This document shows positions 17,101-24,182 of a DNA stretch of 28,176 nucleotides, one piece after another. How positions within the stretch are numbered: the stretch's first letter is position 1; every line of letters begins with the position of its first letter. The notes beneath the pieces are model-generated. The model worked only from the letters and a program-made list of their open reading frames with translations, ran no database searches and was not told the DNA's origin. The translations under genes and the position numbers were made by a program. Origin of the DNA: Butyrivibrio sp. (GTDB taxonomy: Bacteria > Bacillota > Clostridia > Lachnospirales > Lachnospiraceae); assembly GCF_015056685.1 (NCBI RefSeq), contig NZ_SVFW01000035.1:1-28176 (forward strand), given 5' to 3'.

Positions 17101-17705
17101 ATATGTATCTCTTCCTGATCAATAATAAATTCAACAGGCTTCTTTTTATTGATACTTATGAGAAACTCTTCAACGTTCTGCTCATTTACCCTGCCCACAG
17201 AAAGCCCTCTGTAAAGACTCTCGTACTGACTGTCATTTCCCTGAAATACACTTATAAAATCCTTGGAATAAAAGAGGTCAACTGCCTCCTTCCAATCAGT
17301 TTTAGCTAAATTTGCAAAATGGAAAAGATTTTTGATATCACCAAGGCTTGATGCTATATGATCATGCCTTACTGTGACTACAAACGGAAGAACATACTCT
17401 CCCTGATTGGATATGATCCTGAAATTCCCCTGGTGAACATCACCCTTGGAAAGGCCTCTTGAATCATACCTGTAAGAAACTTCATATGGTGAACCTGTAA
17501 ACTCCGGAGTTATGACCTCCATCCTGAGATCTGTAGAGGAAATCCTGCCTGTGACAAACCTGTTCTCAGGTCCGAATATAGTAAAAGAGCCTTCGACTTC
17601 TTCATCCGGTCCCAAAGAAATCTCAACTCTGGGCACAGAAAAATCCAGGCTCTTATCATCATATTCAAACTGCCCCTTAAGGAGTCTCTCCACTATCTCT
17701 CTCAC
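14115..17705 (-). CDS. Very large Ig-like plus alpha-solenoid protein (DUF5717-like)
   Basis: This 1196-residue protein heads the unknown cluster. Translation starts at a GTG (17705) behind GGGGTGAG; no better ATG lies near. Two beta-sandwich-like segments come first (about 25-112 and 188-292; VEISLGPDEEVEGSFTIFG, GRIIFRNAFIKTEIPVTVAV). They are separated by a helical piece (LGDIKNLFHFANLAKTDW). Residues about 300-660 are helical repeats. About 665-738 is again beta-rich, about 740-1090 helical, and a beta-containing C-terminal region follows (YVHYRFAGD, QYYITENSETGEDV). No signal peptide or membrane helix is seen, so it is likely a cytoplasmic scaffold. I believe it matches the uncharacterised DUF5717 family of Lachnospiraceae, from memory of its N-terminus. 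Function is unknown. Confidence 0.8.
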   Translation of the reverse strand: MREIVERLLKGQFEYDDKSLDFSVPRVEISLGPDEEVEGSFTIFGPENRFVTGRISSTDLRMEVITPEFTGSPYEVSYRYDSRGLSKGDVHQGNFRIISNQGEYVLPFVVTVRHDHIASSLGDIKNLFHFANLAKTDWKEAVDLFYSKDFISVFQGNDSQYESLYRGLSVGRVNEQNVEEFLISINKKKPVEFIIDQEEIHIDFTGTTHDYGILITRNGWGYTDLHADVDGDFISLDKTDLSDESFSGSSCHIKIRLRTEMLHEGNNFGRIIFRNAFIKTEIPVTVAVELTGRHPTADYQEKKQLKVELVRAYENYRCKKITARAWVSDTGKIIAKMNAIDDKDLEFRLYTAHYYITAGRVNEGKWILDKAEKEALDSPGDTLYSYFLYLSTLCSKEESYLNDVAERLEGIFRRNPDNWRIAWLIQYVADEYSSSSPRKWMSIEEQFTLGCRSPILYLEAMGLLNETPSILTRLEDFELYVLEYGAKKQIISLNLIDQIVYLSTRVRGYSDRLYRILKACYEVKENDLVLEAIVSLLIKGGKTSKTAFEWYVLGVDRQLRITRLYEYYMMSIYVTDEGTLPCEISKMVLMYFSYQSDLEYDKNAILYRYIHERRQDYPELYETYLPQIEKFLMAQLDRGRINKDLGYLYKNLLTKQMVDAANAPKVLYVINTAEIKTSDKRVNSVCVIYDKCAKEMRYQVTDGKAYVPLYGNDYTVLLTDRDDNRYATTIAYTNIRMMIPGKLADYAIPYIQKGKENLDLFLCDLGKNAYTIDMDNVSRYRDLADSEYVRKKVKNEIRNNLIRFYYDNDFTRQLTEYLVNIDPLDISTTERDELLELMVMAGLYDKAMEWIKTYGTYSIDPKIILRMCSRMLDRDIYDNGPQEIEIAYYAFSKAKYDEQLLKYLVANFNGTIKEMRDVFRAAQSFGLDTYPLAERMLLQMLYSGSFVGEKIEIFKSYVKSGASTDIEVAFLSQCAYDSFVRGKVTDGFVYERIESLALMGVPLLDVCKLAYLRYYANEKKTGEEYNQDVATAFLRELVDKKIYFPFFTEYEELLPEMVQFTDKTMLEYRTLPQKHCYVHYRFAGDEDNEYKSMEMREMYEGIFVASFVLFFGEQLQYYITENSETGEDVLTESGTIQKSDIIKTHTGSRFSYINDIMIGETLQDYDTVDKLLLELGKKRFVCDRLFTAFLDNGEEG

Positions 17706-17735
17706 AAGCTCACCCCAAAAACATTCTTACTACCT

Positions 17736-17741
17736 AGTATA
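17736..17741 (-). promoter_or_regulatory. Possible -10 element for the unknown cluster
   Basis: The 85-base gap between the MacB-like permease stop and the GTG of the large protein holds a minus-strand TATACT about 30 bases before the start codon. The matching -35 region (TACTAA at 17 bases) is poor. No strong terminator separates the ABC operon from this gene, so the cluster may be partly transcribed by read-through. Confidence 0.35.
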
Positions 17742-17790
17742 TCACACAAAGGCTGTTTTTAGTACTCATGGAGTGACAGTGAAACTAACT

Positions 17791-19002
17791 TTACTCCGTT
17801 CTAAGGGCTTCAATTGGATCAAGGTTAGCTGCGCGCTTTGCAGGATATATTCCAAAGAAAAGGCCTATAGCCGTAGAAATAGCTACTACAAGCAGCACCA
17901 ACAGCGGATTAACTGAGAATGCAAATCCTATTACATTGCAGATCAGATACGCCAGGGAAAGCCCAAGGATGATTCCTATTATTCCACCCGTAAATGTAAG
18001 TATTGATGCCTCCGCCAAAAACTGTGTAAGTATTGATGATGTGCGGGCTCCGAGAGACTTTCTGATACCTATCTCTCTTGTCCTTTCTGTAACAGAAACA
18101 GTCATGATATTCATAACGCCAATACCTCCAACCAAAAGAGATATGGCAGCAATTATGGCAACAACAGAGGTGATGATCGTAAGAATAGTATCTGTAGTCT
18201 GATCAAATCCATAACCGGAAGACACCTTTACAGCACCTTCGCCTCTAAGTCCCATGACATTTTCAACAACTGACCTTGCCTGAGACAAAACAGCATTTTT
18301 GTACTCACTGTCAAGATAAATTGTAAAGCTCTCCAGAGTATCCAGATTCAGACTGTATAAGCCAGCAGCTGCAGTATATGGCACATCTCCCATATACATA
18401 GGTTCCTCCAAATAACTGGCATATGCTGTATCCATTGAAGTATCTTCTCGTATGCCAATTACCAAAAACTCTCCGGTAAGATCATAAGCTGTGATAGTAA
18501 CAGTCTCTCCTACTGCTTCTTCATATCCAAATAGCTTTTTTGCAGCTATCTGGCTAAGTACACAGACTTTTTTACCATCTTCTACATCTGAAGCATTGAA
18601 GTAACGACCGTGAACCATTTTCACGCCTGCGCCATATTCCATTGCCTGGCTTCCACAGCTTAAGCTCATATCATAAGACTGTCCACGCACCATAGTTTCT
18701 CCCCAAATAGTAATGCTTGGAGATACTCCGTATATATTCTCAAGTCCCTCTTCTATCCTGTCCAGATCATCCTTAGTAAAAAGCTTATCGGTTTTTGTAT
18801 TATCCAATGAAACTGATATAGTTGTGGCACCAATGGAATCCATTTCACTGTTCACCGTAGCCTTCATGCCATCGCCGATGATCAGAACGGTCAGAACCGC
18901 AGCGATTCCTATTATGATTCCAAGCATTGTAAGAAAAGATCTTCCTTTATTGCTCCTTATGCTTGAAAGCGCACTTTTTATATATTCTCCAAAAGTTCCC
19001 AT
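17791..19002 (-). CDS. MacB-type ABC permease (second paralogue)
   Basis: This 403-residue permease has one N-terminal membrane helix and a large extracytoplasmic domain (about 45-270, MacB periplasmic-core type). A FtsX-like C-terminal region with three membrane helices follows. The conserved junction GGIGVMNIMTVSVTERTREIGIRKSLGAR is present in full, as are FLAEASILTFTGGIIGIILG and the ending YPAKRAANLDPIEALR. It pairs with the adjacent 402-residue paralogue and the ATPase of the same operon. The function is export of, or mechanical action on, a substrate at the outer face, such as an antimicrobial, peptide or lipid. The substrate is not readable. AAGGA lies 8 bases before the ATG, 10 bases after the previous stop. 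Confidence 0.9.
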   Translation of the reverse strand: MGTFGEYIKSALSSIRSNKGRSFLTMLGIIIGIAAVLTVLIIGDGMKATVNSEMDSIGATTISVSLDNTKTDKLFTKDDLDRIEEGLENIYGVSPSITIWGETMVRGQSYDMSLSCGSQAMEYGAGVKMVHGRYFNASDVEDGKKVCVLSQIAAKKLFGYEEAVGETVTITAYDLTGEFLVIGIREDTSMDTAYASYLEEPMYMGDVPYTAAAGLYSLNLDTLESFTIYLDSEYKNAVLSQARSVVENVMGLRGEGAVKVSSGYGFDQTTDTILTIITSVVAIIAAISLLVGGIGVMNIMTVSVTERTREIGIRKSLGARTSSILTQFLAEASILTFTGGIIGIILGLSLAYLICNVIGFAFSVNPLLVLLVVAISTAIGLFFGIYPAKRAANLDPIEALRTE

Positions 19003-19012
19003 TTTTTATTCC

Positions 19013-20221
19013 TTATAATCTCAGCGCATCGATCGGCTTCATTTTTGCAGCTTTTCTTGCCGGGTACAGTCCAAAAAACAGTCCCACTAAAATAGAGAAA
19101 AATGCTGCTCCAAGTACTGATGAAGGTGTAATGATAACGCTAAATCCTAGAGCAGTACAGATAATATGCGCAAGAACTATTCCCAAAACAATCCCAACTA
19201 GTCCACCAAGGAATGTAAGGATGGATGCCTCAAACAAAAACTGCGACATGATAGCTGCAGTTTTCGCACCAATTGATTTTCTTATGCCGATTTCTCTTGT
19301 TCTTTCTGTTACTGAAACAAGCATAATGTTCATTACGCCTATTCCACCTACCACCAGGGAAATAACTGAAACCAGTAAAAGAAATGAAGATGCATAGCCC
19401 AGGATCTGATCAAGCTGCTTTGAGAAATCAGCCATACTATATCCTGATATGGCATTAGTTCCCCTAAGACCATGAGTATTCATAAGGATATTTTTGGCCT
19501 CTGTAACTCTGTCATTTAGTATTCCCTGATCAGCAAAAAGAACCAGACTATAAAGCTTATCTGCTTCATAATCAAAATCTGCGCAGAAAGCCGTATATGG
19601 AGCTTCTATCTGGGCGTAGTAGTCCTGCCCCTCCATAAGAAAAGTATACATTTCATTCATGTGATCACGAAGTCCTACAACAGTATAGGTTGCAGTCTTC
19701 CCCCACATGGTTATCTCTATTTCATTGCCAATACACTCATCTGTTCCAAAGAGTTTTATAGCATCATCTATGAGCATGACACACACTCTTTGTCCGCCTT
19801 CAACCTGCTGCCTTGTAAAATAAGATCCCTTTACGATCCCATTTCCAAGAGCATATTCAAAAGCTTCTGTTCCGGCACTTACATTTGCTTCAAAAGTACC
19901 TCTTTTCGCCTTCACCTTTCCATATCCGGAAAACTCAGGAGATACGCCCTTTATATCAGGAAGCTCATCCTCAATCAGTCTCATATCTTCTCTGGTAAAA
20001 AATTCAGAGGTTTTCTTTGTATTGATACTGATTATTCCATAATTGCCGGTTATTCCGTTAAGCTGACTTTGTACAAACTCAGTCATGCCATTTCCCAGAG
20101 CAACAACAGCAATTACTGCCGCTATACCTATGACAATTCCAAGCATCGTCATAAGAGTGCGATAGCCATTACCAATTATCTGCTTGATCGCACTTTTAAA
20201 GTATTCACCAAACTGTCCCAT
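19013..20221 (-). CDS. MacB-type ABC permease (first paralogue)
   Basis: This 402-residue permease has the same architecture as its downstream neighbour. The N-terminal helix region reads YRTLMTMLGIVIGIAAVIAV. A MacB-like extracytoplasmic domain contains the ARG-FTREDMRLIEDELPDIKGVSPE type of segment. The C-terminal three-helix FtsX region carries GGIGVMNIMLVSVTERTREIGIRKSIG. The two permeases are clearly paralogous but well diverged in the outer domain, which suggests a heterodimer rather than a recent duplication. The start at 20221 has only a weak GGAT site, 37 bases after the membrane-fusion gene stop, so it may rely on translational coupling. Confidence 0.9.
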   Translation of the reverse strand: MGQFGEYFKSAIKQIIGNGYRTLMTMLGIVIGIAAVIAVVALGNGMTEFVQSQLNGITGNYGIISINTKKTSEFFTREDMRLIEDELPDIKGVSPEFSGYGKVKAKRGTFEANVSAGTEAFEYALGNGIVKGSYFTRQQVEGGQRVCVMLIDDAIKLFGTDECIGNEIEITMWGKTATYTVVGLRDHMNEMYTFLMEGQDYYAQIEAPYTAFCADFDYEADKLYSLVLFADQGILNDRVTEAKNILMNTHGLRGTNAISGYSMADFSKQLDQILGYASSFLLLVSVISLVVGGIGVMNIMLVSVTERTREIGIRKSIGAKTAAIMSQFLFEASILTFLGGLVGIVLGIVLAHIICTALGFSVIITPSSVLGAAFFSILVGLFFGLYPARKAAKMKPIDALRL

Positions 20222-20258
20222 TATCTTTTATCCAAATATCACTGTTGAAACACGCTTA

Positions 20259-21848
20259 TCACATGTTATTAACAGCTACTGCCATACCTTCCGTGAGCAT
20301 TGATACATCTGATGAGATAACTTCATCTCCTTCAGACAATCCTTCAATCACCTGTGCCTCTGTGCTGGTTGAAATACCAACTGTTACATTTTTTCTTGTT
20401 ACTACGCCATTTTCAACAACATATACATAGTCGCCTTCTGCATCTGTCTGAATATATTCGTATGGAAGAACGATAGTGTTGTCAGCCTTTTCAGCATGGA
20501 TCTTATTTGTTGCTTCAACACCGAGGATTATGTCATTGTCAGGGTTAGTAACCTTTATGATCGTCTCGACTACTGCTACGCCATTGCTATTCTTTGTGGC
20601 ATTACCTGATATCTTGGTAACTTCGCCATCATAAGCCTTTCCATTGATTGAGATATCAACCTTCTGGCCAACTGCAATCTTAGGAAGATCACTCTTTGAA
20701 ACAGAAAGAGCGACCTGAACATCTTCAAGATTTGCCATTGTTACCATCTTAGCTCCTGCAGTAACTGTTGCGCCCTCTACTACAGCAACTTCTGTAACTA
20801 CGCCGTTAAAATCTGCCTTTACGCCTTCTTTTGCAGCTTCGAGCTTATCAATTGTATCCTGCTGAGTCATCTGAGTAGATTCATACTGGGCTTTGGATGA
20901 AGTAACGCTCCCACCGCTAACTTTTGCCTTCTGTGCAGCTGAAAGATAAGTGCTTTCATCATTAAGCTTGATAATCTGATCGTTCCAAGCAATTATCTGG
21001 GGGTCTCTTGTAAGAGCTGCTGTAGCATCCATTTTTGCTTCCTGTGTCTGAAGATACATTTCATTTCCATCACCATCTTTTCTAGAGTATTGATCATACC
21101 CTTCAGCACTATCTGTTACTCTGTTTTGATTATAATCCATCAAAACCTTATTTAATTCATCAATTGTTTGGTTAATTCTATTCTTTTTCTCATCAATCTG
21201 TTTCTGTATCGCTTCTTTTTCAAGAGTAATCTGATCTAGTCTGTCATTGATCTGAGCCAAGGTCATGTTCTTGGCATAATCACCTGAAATTGTAGAAAGG
21301 GAAGAGCCCGCCGCTGTAGAACTATAACTGCCCTTTGCCTGAGTGATTGCAAGCTGGGCTGTCTTTTCAGCAAGGTCAAGCGCCTCTGTGTCATATGTGT
21401 ACAAAACATCGCCGCTTGACACCTTGTCGCCAACCTTGATATCAAGAGTTTCGATAGGGGCTGCTACTTCTGAAAAGTAAGTCTTGGTCTCAGCACTCTG
21501 GACTGTTCCTGAAATAGAAAGAACATTCTCTATGTTTCCAAGTACAACAGGTGAAGTCTCAACCATTGTCACCTGATTCTGTCCAACAAGGAACTGTCTT
21601 CCTATGGCGCCAAGTATCAAAACAGCTGCCACGCCGCCAACAACATATCTCTTCTTTAATTTGAATTTCTTTTTACCTGTAACCTCTTCAGGAGGTGTAG
21701 CCTCCTCGTAATCATCGTAAACCTCTGCTGCAGTATTTCCTGTTGTTTCCTTGATCACCGCAGCTTCAGCTGTTTCTTCTTTAACAGCCTCATTTGTAAT
21801 AACTTCTTTATTTTCTTCAAGATTTTTGTCTTTCTTGTTCTCTGACAT
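20259..21848 (-). CDS. Membrane-fusion (HlyD/MacA-like) subunit
   Basis: This 529-residue protein is the adaptor subunit of the export system. It has an unusually acidic cytoplasmic N-terminus (about residues 1-57), a basic patch (KKKFKLKKR), and one membrane helix (about 68-85). A split lipoyl-like domain follows (VSSGDVLYTYDTEALD at about 143-158 and FNGVVTEVAVVEGATVTAG at about 347-365). It flanks a coiled-coil hairpin (about 155-345) that includes INDRLDQITLEKEAIQKQI. Beta-barrel and membrane-proximal regions complete it (ISINGKAYDGEVTKISG; GDYVYVVENGVVTRKNVTVG). In a Gram-positive cell there is no outer membrane, so the subunit probably guides substrate through the wall. GGAGGAG lies just before the ATG. 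Confidence 0.92.
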   Translation of the reverse strand: MSENKKDKNLEENKEVITNEAVKEETAEAAVIKETTGNTAAEVYDDYEEATPPEEVTGKKKFKLKKRYVVGGVAAVLILGAIGRQFLVGQNQVTMVETSPVVLGNIENVLSISGTVQSAETKTYFSEVAAPIETLDIKVGDKVSSGDVLYTYDTEALDLAEKTAQLAITQAKGSYSSTAAGSSLSTISGDYAKNMTLAQINDRLDQITLEKEAIQKQIDEKKNRINQTIDELNKVLMDYNQNRVTDSAEGYDQYSRKDGDGNEMYLQTQEAKMDATAALTRDPQIIAWNDQIIKLNDESTYLSAAQKAKVSGGSVTSSKAQYESTQMTQQDTIDKLEAAKEGVKADFNGVVTEVAVVEGATVTAGAKMVTMANLEDVQVALSVSKSDLPKIAVGQKVDISINGKAYDGEVTKISGNATKNSNGVAVVETIIKVTNPDNDIILGVEATNKIHAEKADNTIVLPYEYIQTDAEGDYVYVVENGVVTRKNVTVGISTSTEAQVIEGLSEGDEVISSDVSMLTEGMAVAVNNM

Positions 21849-21892
21849 TTTGCTCCTCCATACTTTTCAACACTGGGTTTTATTTAAACAGA

Positions 21893-22594
21893 TCAATCAT
21901 CCTTATAATTCTTATTGATCACATCACTCTTTATCTGACCATCTGAGATTGTGATGATTCTCTTTGCCTGCTCTGCTATTCCGGGGTCATGAGTGATTAT
22001 TATAACGGTTCTTCCTTCTTTATAGAGTCTCTTGATAATAGTGATTATCTCTTTTGTTGAAGCTGTATCCAGGTTACCTGTGGGCTCATCTGCCAAAAGA
22101 ATTGGCGGTGCCTGTGCAATAGCTCTGGCTATCGCAACTCTCTGTTGCTGACCACCTGACATTTCATTTGGCTTATGAGTCTTTCTTTTTTCAAGGCCGA
22201 CGCTGTTTAAAGCAGCATTTGCAAGCCTGTCTCTTTCTCTTTTGCCAACTCCGCGATAGATAAGTGGAAGCTCCACATTTTCCAAAGCTGTAAGAGATGG
22301 TATCAGGTTAAATCCCTGAAATATGAAACCAATTTCCCTGTTACGCACGTCAGACTGCTCATCATCTGTCATATGAGAAACGTCCTGACCATGCAGAAAG
22401 TATTTTCCACTGGTTGGCGTATCCAAACACCCAAGCATATTCATAAGGGTAGATTTTCCGGAACCGGACTGACCTATTATGGCGACAAACTCGCCCTCTC
22501 CGATTGTAAGGCTCACGTGATTTAGAGCTCTTACCTCATTTTCTCCAGGATTATAAATCTTACTTACATCCTTGATCTCAACTAGTTTTTTCAT
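21893..22594 (-). CDS. ABC transporter ATPase, MacB/LolD type
   Basis: The start is the ATG at 22594, supported by GAGGG 6 bases upstream. The frame extends upstream to a TTG at 22639 without a ribosome site. The 233-residue ATPase has Walker A GQSGSGKST, a Q-loop FIFQGFNLIPSLTALENVELP typical of MacB/LolD/FtsE enzymes, the signature MSGGQQQR, Walker B ILLADEPTGNLD, and the H-loop ITHDPGIA. It powers the two FtsX-type permeases and is the first gene of the export operon. It is separated by 44 bases from the membrane-fusion gene. Confidence 0.95.
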   Translation of the reverse strand: MKKLVEIKDVSKIYNPGENEVRALNHVSLTIGEGEFVAIIGQSGSGKSTLMNMLGCLDTPTSGKYFLHGQDVSHMTDDEQSDVRNREIGFIFQGFNLIPSLTALENVELPLIYRGVGKRERDRLANAALNSVGLEKRKTHKPNEMSGGQQQRVAIARAIAQAPPILLADEPTGNLDTASTKEIITIIKRLYKEGRTVIIITHDPGIAEQAKRIITISDGQIKSDVINKNYKDD

Positions 22595-22606
22595 AACATC
22601 CCTCAA

Positions 22607-22625
22607 CGTAATAAGCTTTCTTACG
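22607..22625. promoter_or_regulatory. Imperfect palindrome in the export operon leader
   Basis: The minus strand reads CGTAAGAAAGCTTATTACG, with 7 of 8 arm positions matching around a 3-base centre. It lies directly upstream of the ribosome site of the ABC ATPase gene. It could be an operator or a small RNA hairpin that limits translation. The match could also be chance in A/T-rich DNA. Confidence 0.3.
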
Positions 22626-22704
22626 CATTTTTTACACAATTTAATCCCACGTCACTCTTTATCATGCGCTAATTGCCAAGTAAAATCAAGCTTTAACAAT
22701 TTAA

Positions 22705-22733
22705 ATTATAAAAATTTAATAAACTGAGCACAA
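22705..22733 (-). promoter_or_regulatory. Promoter for the MacAB-like export operon
   Basis: On the minus strand, -35 TTGTGC (22728-22733) and a consensus -10 TATAAT (22705-22710) are 17 bases apart. The predicted start lies about 100 bases before the ATPase ATG, leaving an untranslated leader with room for regulation. No known riboswitch was recognised in it. Confidence 0.7.
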
Positions 22734-22770
22734 TTTCGAAACACTTTTTGAAATATATCACACAACATAA

Positions 22771-22804
22771 AAACAAGCCTGATTGCACTTAATCGGGCTT
22801 GTTT
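22771..22804 (-). terminator. Intrinsic terminator after the XRE regulator gene
   Basis: A 14-bp stem with one C/A mismatch (22791-22804 with 22771-22784) and a 6-base loop ends in TTTTTA on the minus strand. It lies just after the regulator stop codon at 22811 and insulates it from the export operon promoter. Confidence 0.85.
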
Positions 22805-22810
22805 TACACT

Positions 22811-23935
22811 TTATTTGTTGTTATTGTAAATCTTTTTCCAGTACTTTTCTGCTCTCTCCATCTTCCCTACTATCTTTTCCTGAATAAATGATGGTCCCTG
22901 TGTAAACAGAACATCAATTCCTTCAACTGCACCAATTCCGAGAGTATCATGCGCAAATGGTTTGTAATCATCACCTTCATGCCAGAACTTCATTTTTGAA
23001 GCCAGGTCATTACTTGGAGCCTCATCATACCTTTTTGCCAGCTCATAGGCCTTATCTATATACTCTTCCATCTGGTCATATTCTTTTACACATGATAAGA
23101 ACATTGCTTTTAAGATTAAAAGAATTGACTTAAGCTTAGCAAAATACCCGGAACCGCTGTCACTTGTCATATCCATGATTCCAATGCACCAATCCATAAG
23201 GCTTATAGCTTCATGATAATTTTTCCTCTTATCTGTACACGCAAGCGCGATTGCCATACTTGTGGAAAGCTCATAACTTCTTAGAAAAATTGATAACAGT
23301 ACTCGCGAGTACCTGCTAAGAGCCTCATCAAGCTTACCTGAATTCATAAGAGCTTTTGCTATATCAAAATCAGCTATTCCCATATAGTTGATCTTTTTAA
23401 AGTCTTCCAAAGCTCCCTCAGGGTCATCTACCCCTTTCAGCCTTGCAATAGTCATCCTTATAGAGAACTCACTGATGTCAGGATCATCATTTTGTGATAT
23501 GAAATTCAGAGCCTTTTCATAATACTCAATGGCCTTCTGTCTGTACTCCTCATTTTTTTCATGACTGACAGTATATAATACAGAATACATTTCAGCGCAC
23601 TGATGTATTATCTTAAAGCTTCTCGGATATCTGATAAGTGCCTTATCAGCTTCGAATCTCGCCTCATCAAACTCATGTCTGTTAGTGAGCTTTTTTATCT
23701 TCTCTGCTATATCAACAATGCTCTTAGATGACAGATCGTAACCAAGAAGAACATCCATGGAGATATTAAAAAAATCAGCAAGCTCCATCATAGTCATGAT
23801 GTCAGGAACCGTACTCCCACTCTCCCACTTGGATACAGCTCCGACAGTAACATTAAATGCCTCTGCCAGCTCCTCCTGAGTAAGATTCATTTCTTTGCGA
23901 TATTTTTTGATATTCTCATTTAAACTAAGACGCAT
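22811..23935 (-). CDS. XRE-family regulator with TPR-like C-terminus
   Basis: This 374-residue protein has an N-terminal helix-turn-helix (about residues 4-60: TQEELAEAFNVTVGAVSKWESG, then ADFFNISMDVLLGYD). A long helical region with TPR-like repeats follows (about 80-300; for example EYYEKALNFI and GKLDEALSRYSRVL). The end, FAHDTLGIGAVEGIDVLFTQGP, recurs in other Firmicute regulators of this type as far as I remember. TPR-coupled XRE regulators often respond to peptides or other ligands. It has GAGGAG 6 bases before the ATG and a five-codon leader ORF upstream. It lies between the export operon, in the same orientation, and the divergent iron-uptake operon. Either could be a target; none is proven. 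Confidence 0.9.
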   Translation of the reverse strand: MRLSLNENIKKYRKEMNLTQEELAEAFNVTVGAVSKWESGSTVPDIMTMMELADFFNISMDVLLGYDLSSKSIVDIAEKIKKLTNRHEFDEARFEADKALIRYPRSFKIIHQCAEMYSVLYTVSHEKNEEYRQKAIEYYEKALNFISQNDDPDISEFSIRMTIARLKGVDDPEGALEDFKKINYMGIADFDIAKALMNSGKLDEALSRYSRVLLSIFLRSYELSTSMAIALACTDKRKNYHEAISLMDWCIGIMDMTSDSGSGYFAKLKSILLILKAMFLSCVKEYDQMEEYIDKAYELAKRYDEAPSNDLASKMKFWHEGDDYKPFAHDTLGIGAVEGIDVLFTQGPSFIQEKIVGKMERAEKYWKKIYNNNK

Positions 23936-23958
23936 CGTTGCTCCTCTGATTATGCTGA

Positions 23959-23976
23959 TTAGTCGGCTACCTTCAT
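23959..23976 (-). CDS. Five-codon leader ORF upstream of the XRE gene
   Basis: The minus strand reads ATG AAG GTA GCC GAC TAA, encoding MKVAD. It is preceded at 8 bases by a near-perfect AGAGGAGG Shine-Dalgarno site (about 23985-23992), stronger than the site of the XRE gene. It ends 23 bases before the XRE ATG. It may modulate translation or stability of the regulator mRNA. It is far too short for a composition test, so a chance occurrence remains possible. Confidence 0.4.
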   Translation of the reverse strand: MKVAD

Positions 23977-24006
23977 TATCTAAGCCTCCTCTTGTCTGTT
24001 GGCTTT

Positions 24007-24037
24007 ATTATATAGAGATTCTGATATCACTATAATA
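24007..24037 (-). promoter_or_regulatory. Candidate -10 elements for the XRE gene
   Basis: Two minus-strand -10-like hexamers lie upstream of the regulator: TATTAT (24032-24037) and TATAAT (24007-24012). Neither has a good -35 at 16-18 bases; TTTCTT at about 24055-24060 for the first is poor and overlaps the edge of the inverted repeat. A weak promoter needing an activator, or autoregulation, would fit. Confidence 0.45.
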
Positions 24038-24058
24038 CCGCAGTTGTATGTGTTAAGA

Positions 24059-24091
24059 AAGATAAACTTTCCTGACAGGAAAGTTTATCTT
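24059..24091. repeat. Perfect 15-bp inverted repeat
   Basis: The arms AAGATAAACTTTCCT (24059-24073) and its exact complement (24077-24091) flank a 3-base centre, GAC. No T-run follows on either strand and no gene ends nearby, so it does not look like a terminator. Its edge overlaps the -35 position of the upstream candidate XRE promoter. It could be an operator or a structured element; a mobile-element remnant is less likely. Confidence 0.85.
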
Positions 24092-24152
24092 GGCGAGCCG
24101 TACTCCGCAAATATTTTTTATCCCGGTTAATCGATTTTGCTATATTTAATTG

Positions 24153-24181
24153 TTGACAACTCGTGATTTCTATGAGATTAT
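24153..24181 (+). promoter_or_regulatory. Promoter of the iron-siderophore operon
   Basis: A consensus -35 TTGACA (24153-24158) and an extended -10 TGAGATTAT (TG at 24173-24174, hexamer GATTAT at 24176-24181) are spaced by 17 bases. Transcription should begin near 24188, giving a leader of about 58 bases before the lipoprotein ATG. The tandem palindromes start immediately after the -10 and would cover the start site. Confidence 0.75.
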
Positions 24182-24182
24182 T

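Noticed and set aside
17762..17796. Terminator after the MacB-like permease
   Set aside because: Only a short GGAGT/ACTCC pairing with large loops is present and the following A/T run is not T-rich on the minus strand.
22595..22639. Longer N-terminus for the export ATPase starting at TTG 22639
   Set aside because: No ribosome site there, and GAGGG precedes the ATG at 22594; the extra residues do not resemble ABC ATPases.
24059..24091. Inverted repeat as a transcription terminator
   Set aside because: No T-run follows on either strand and no gene ends nearby.
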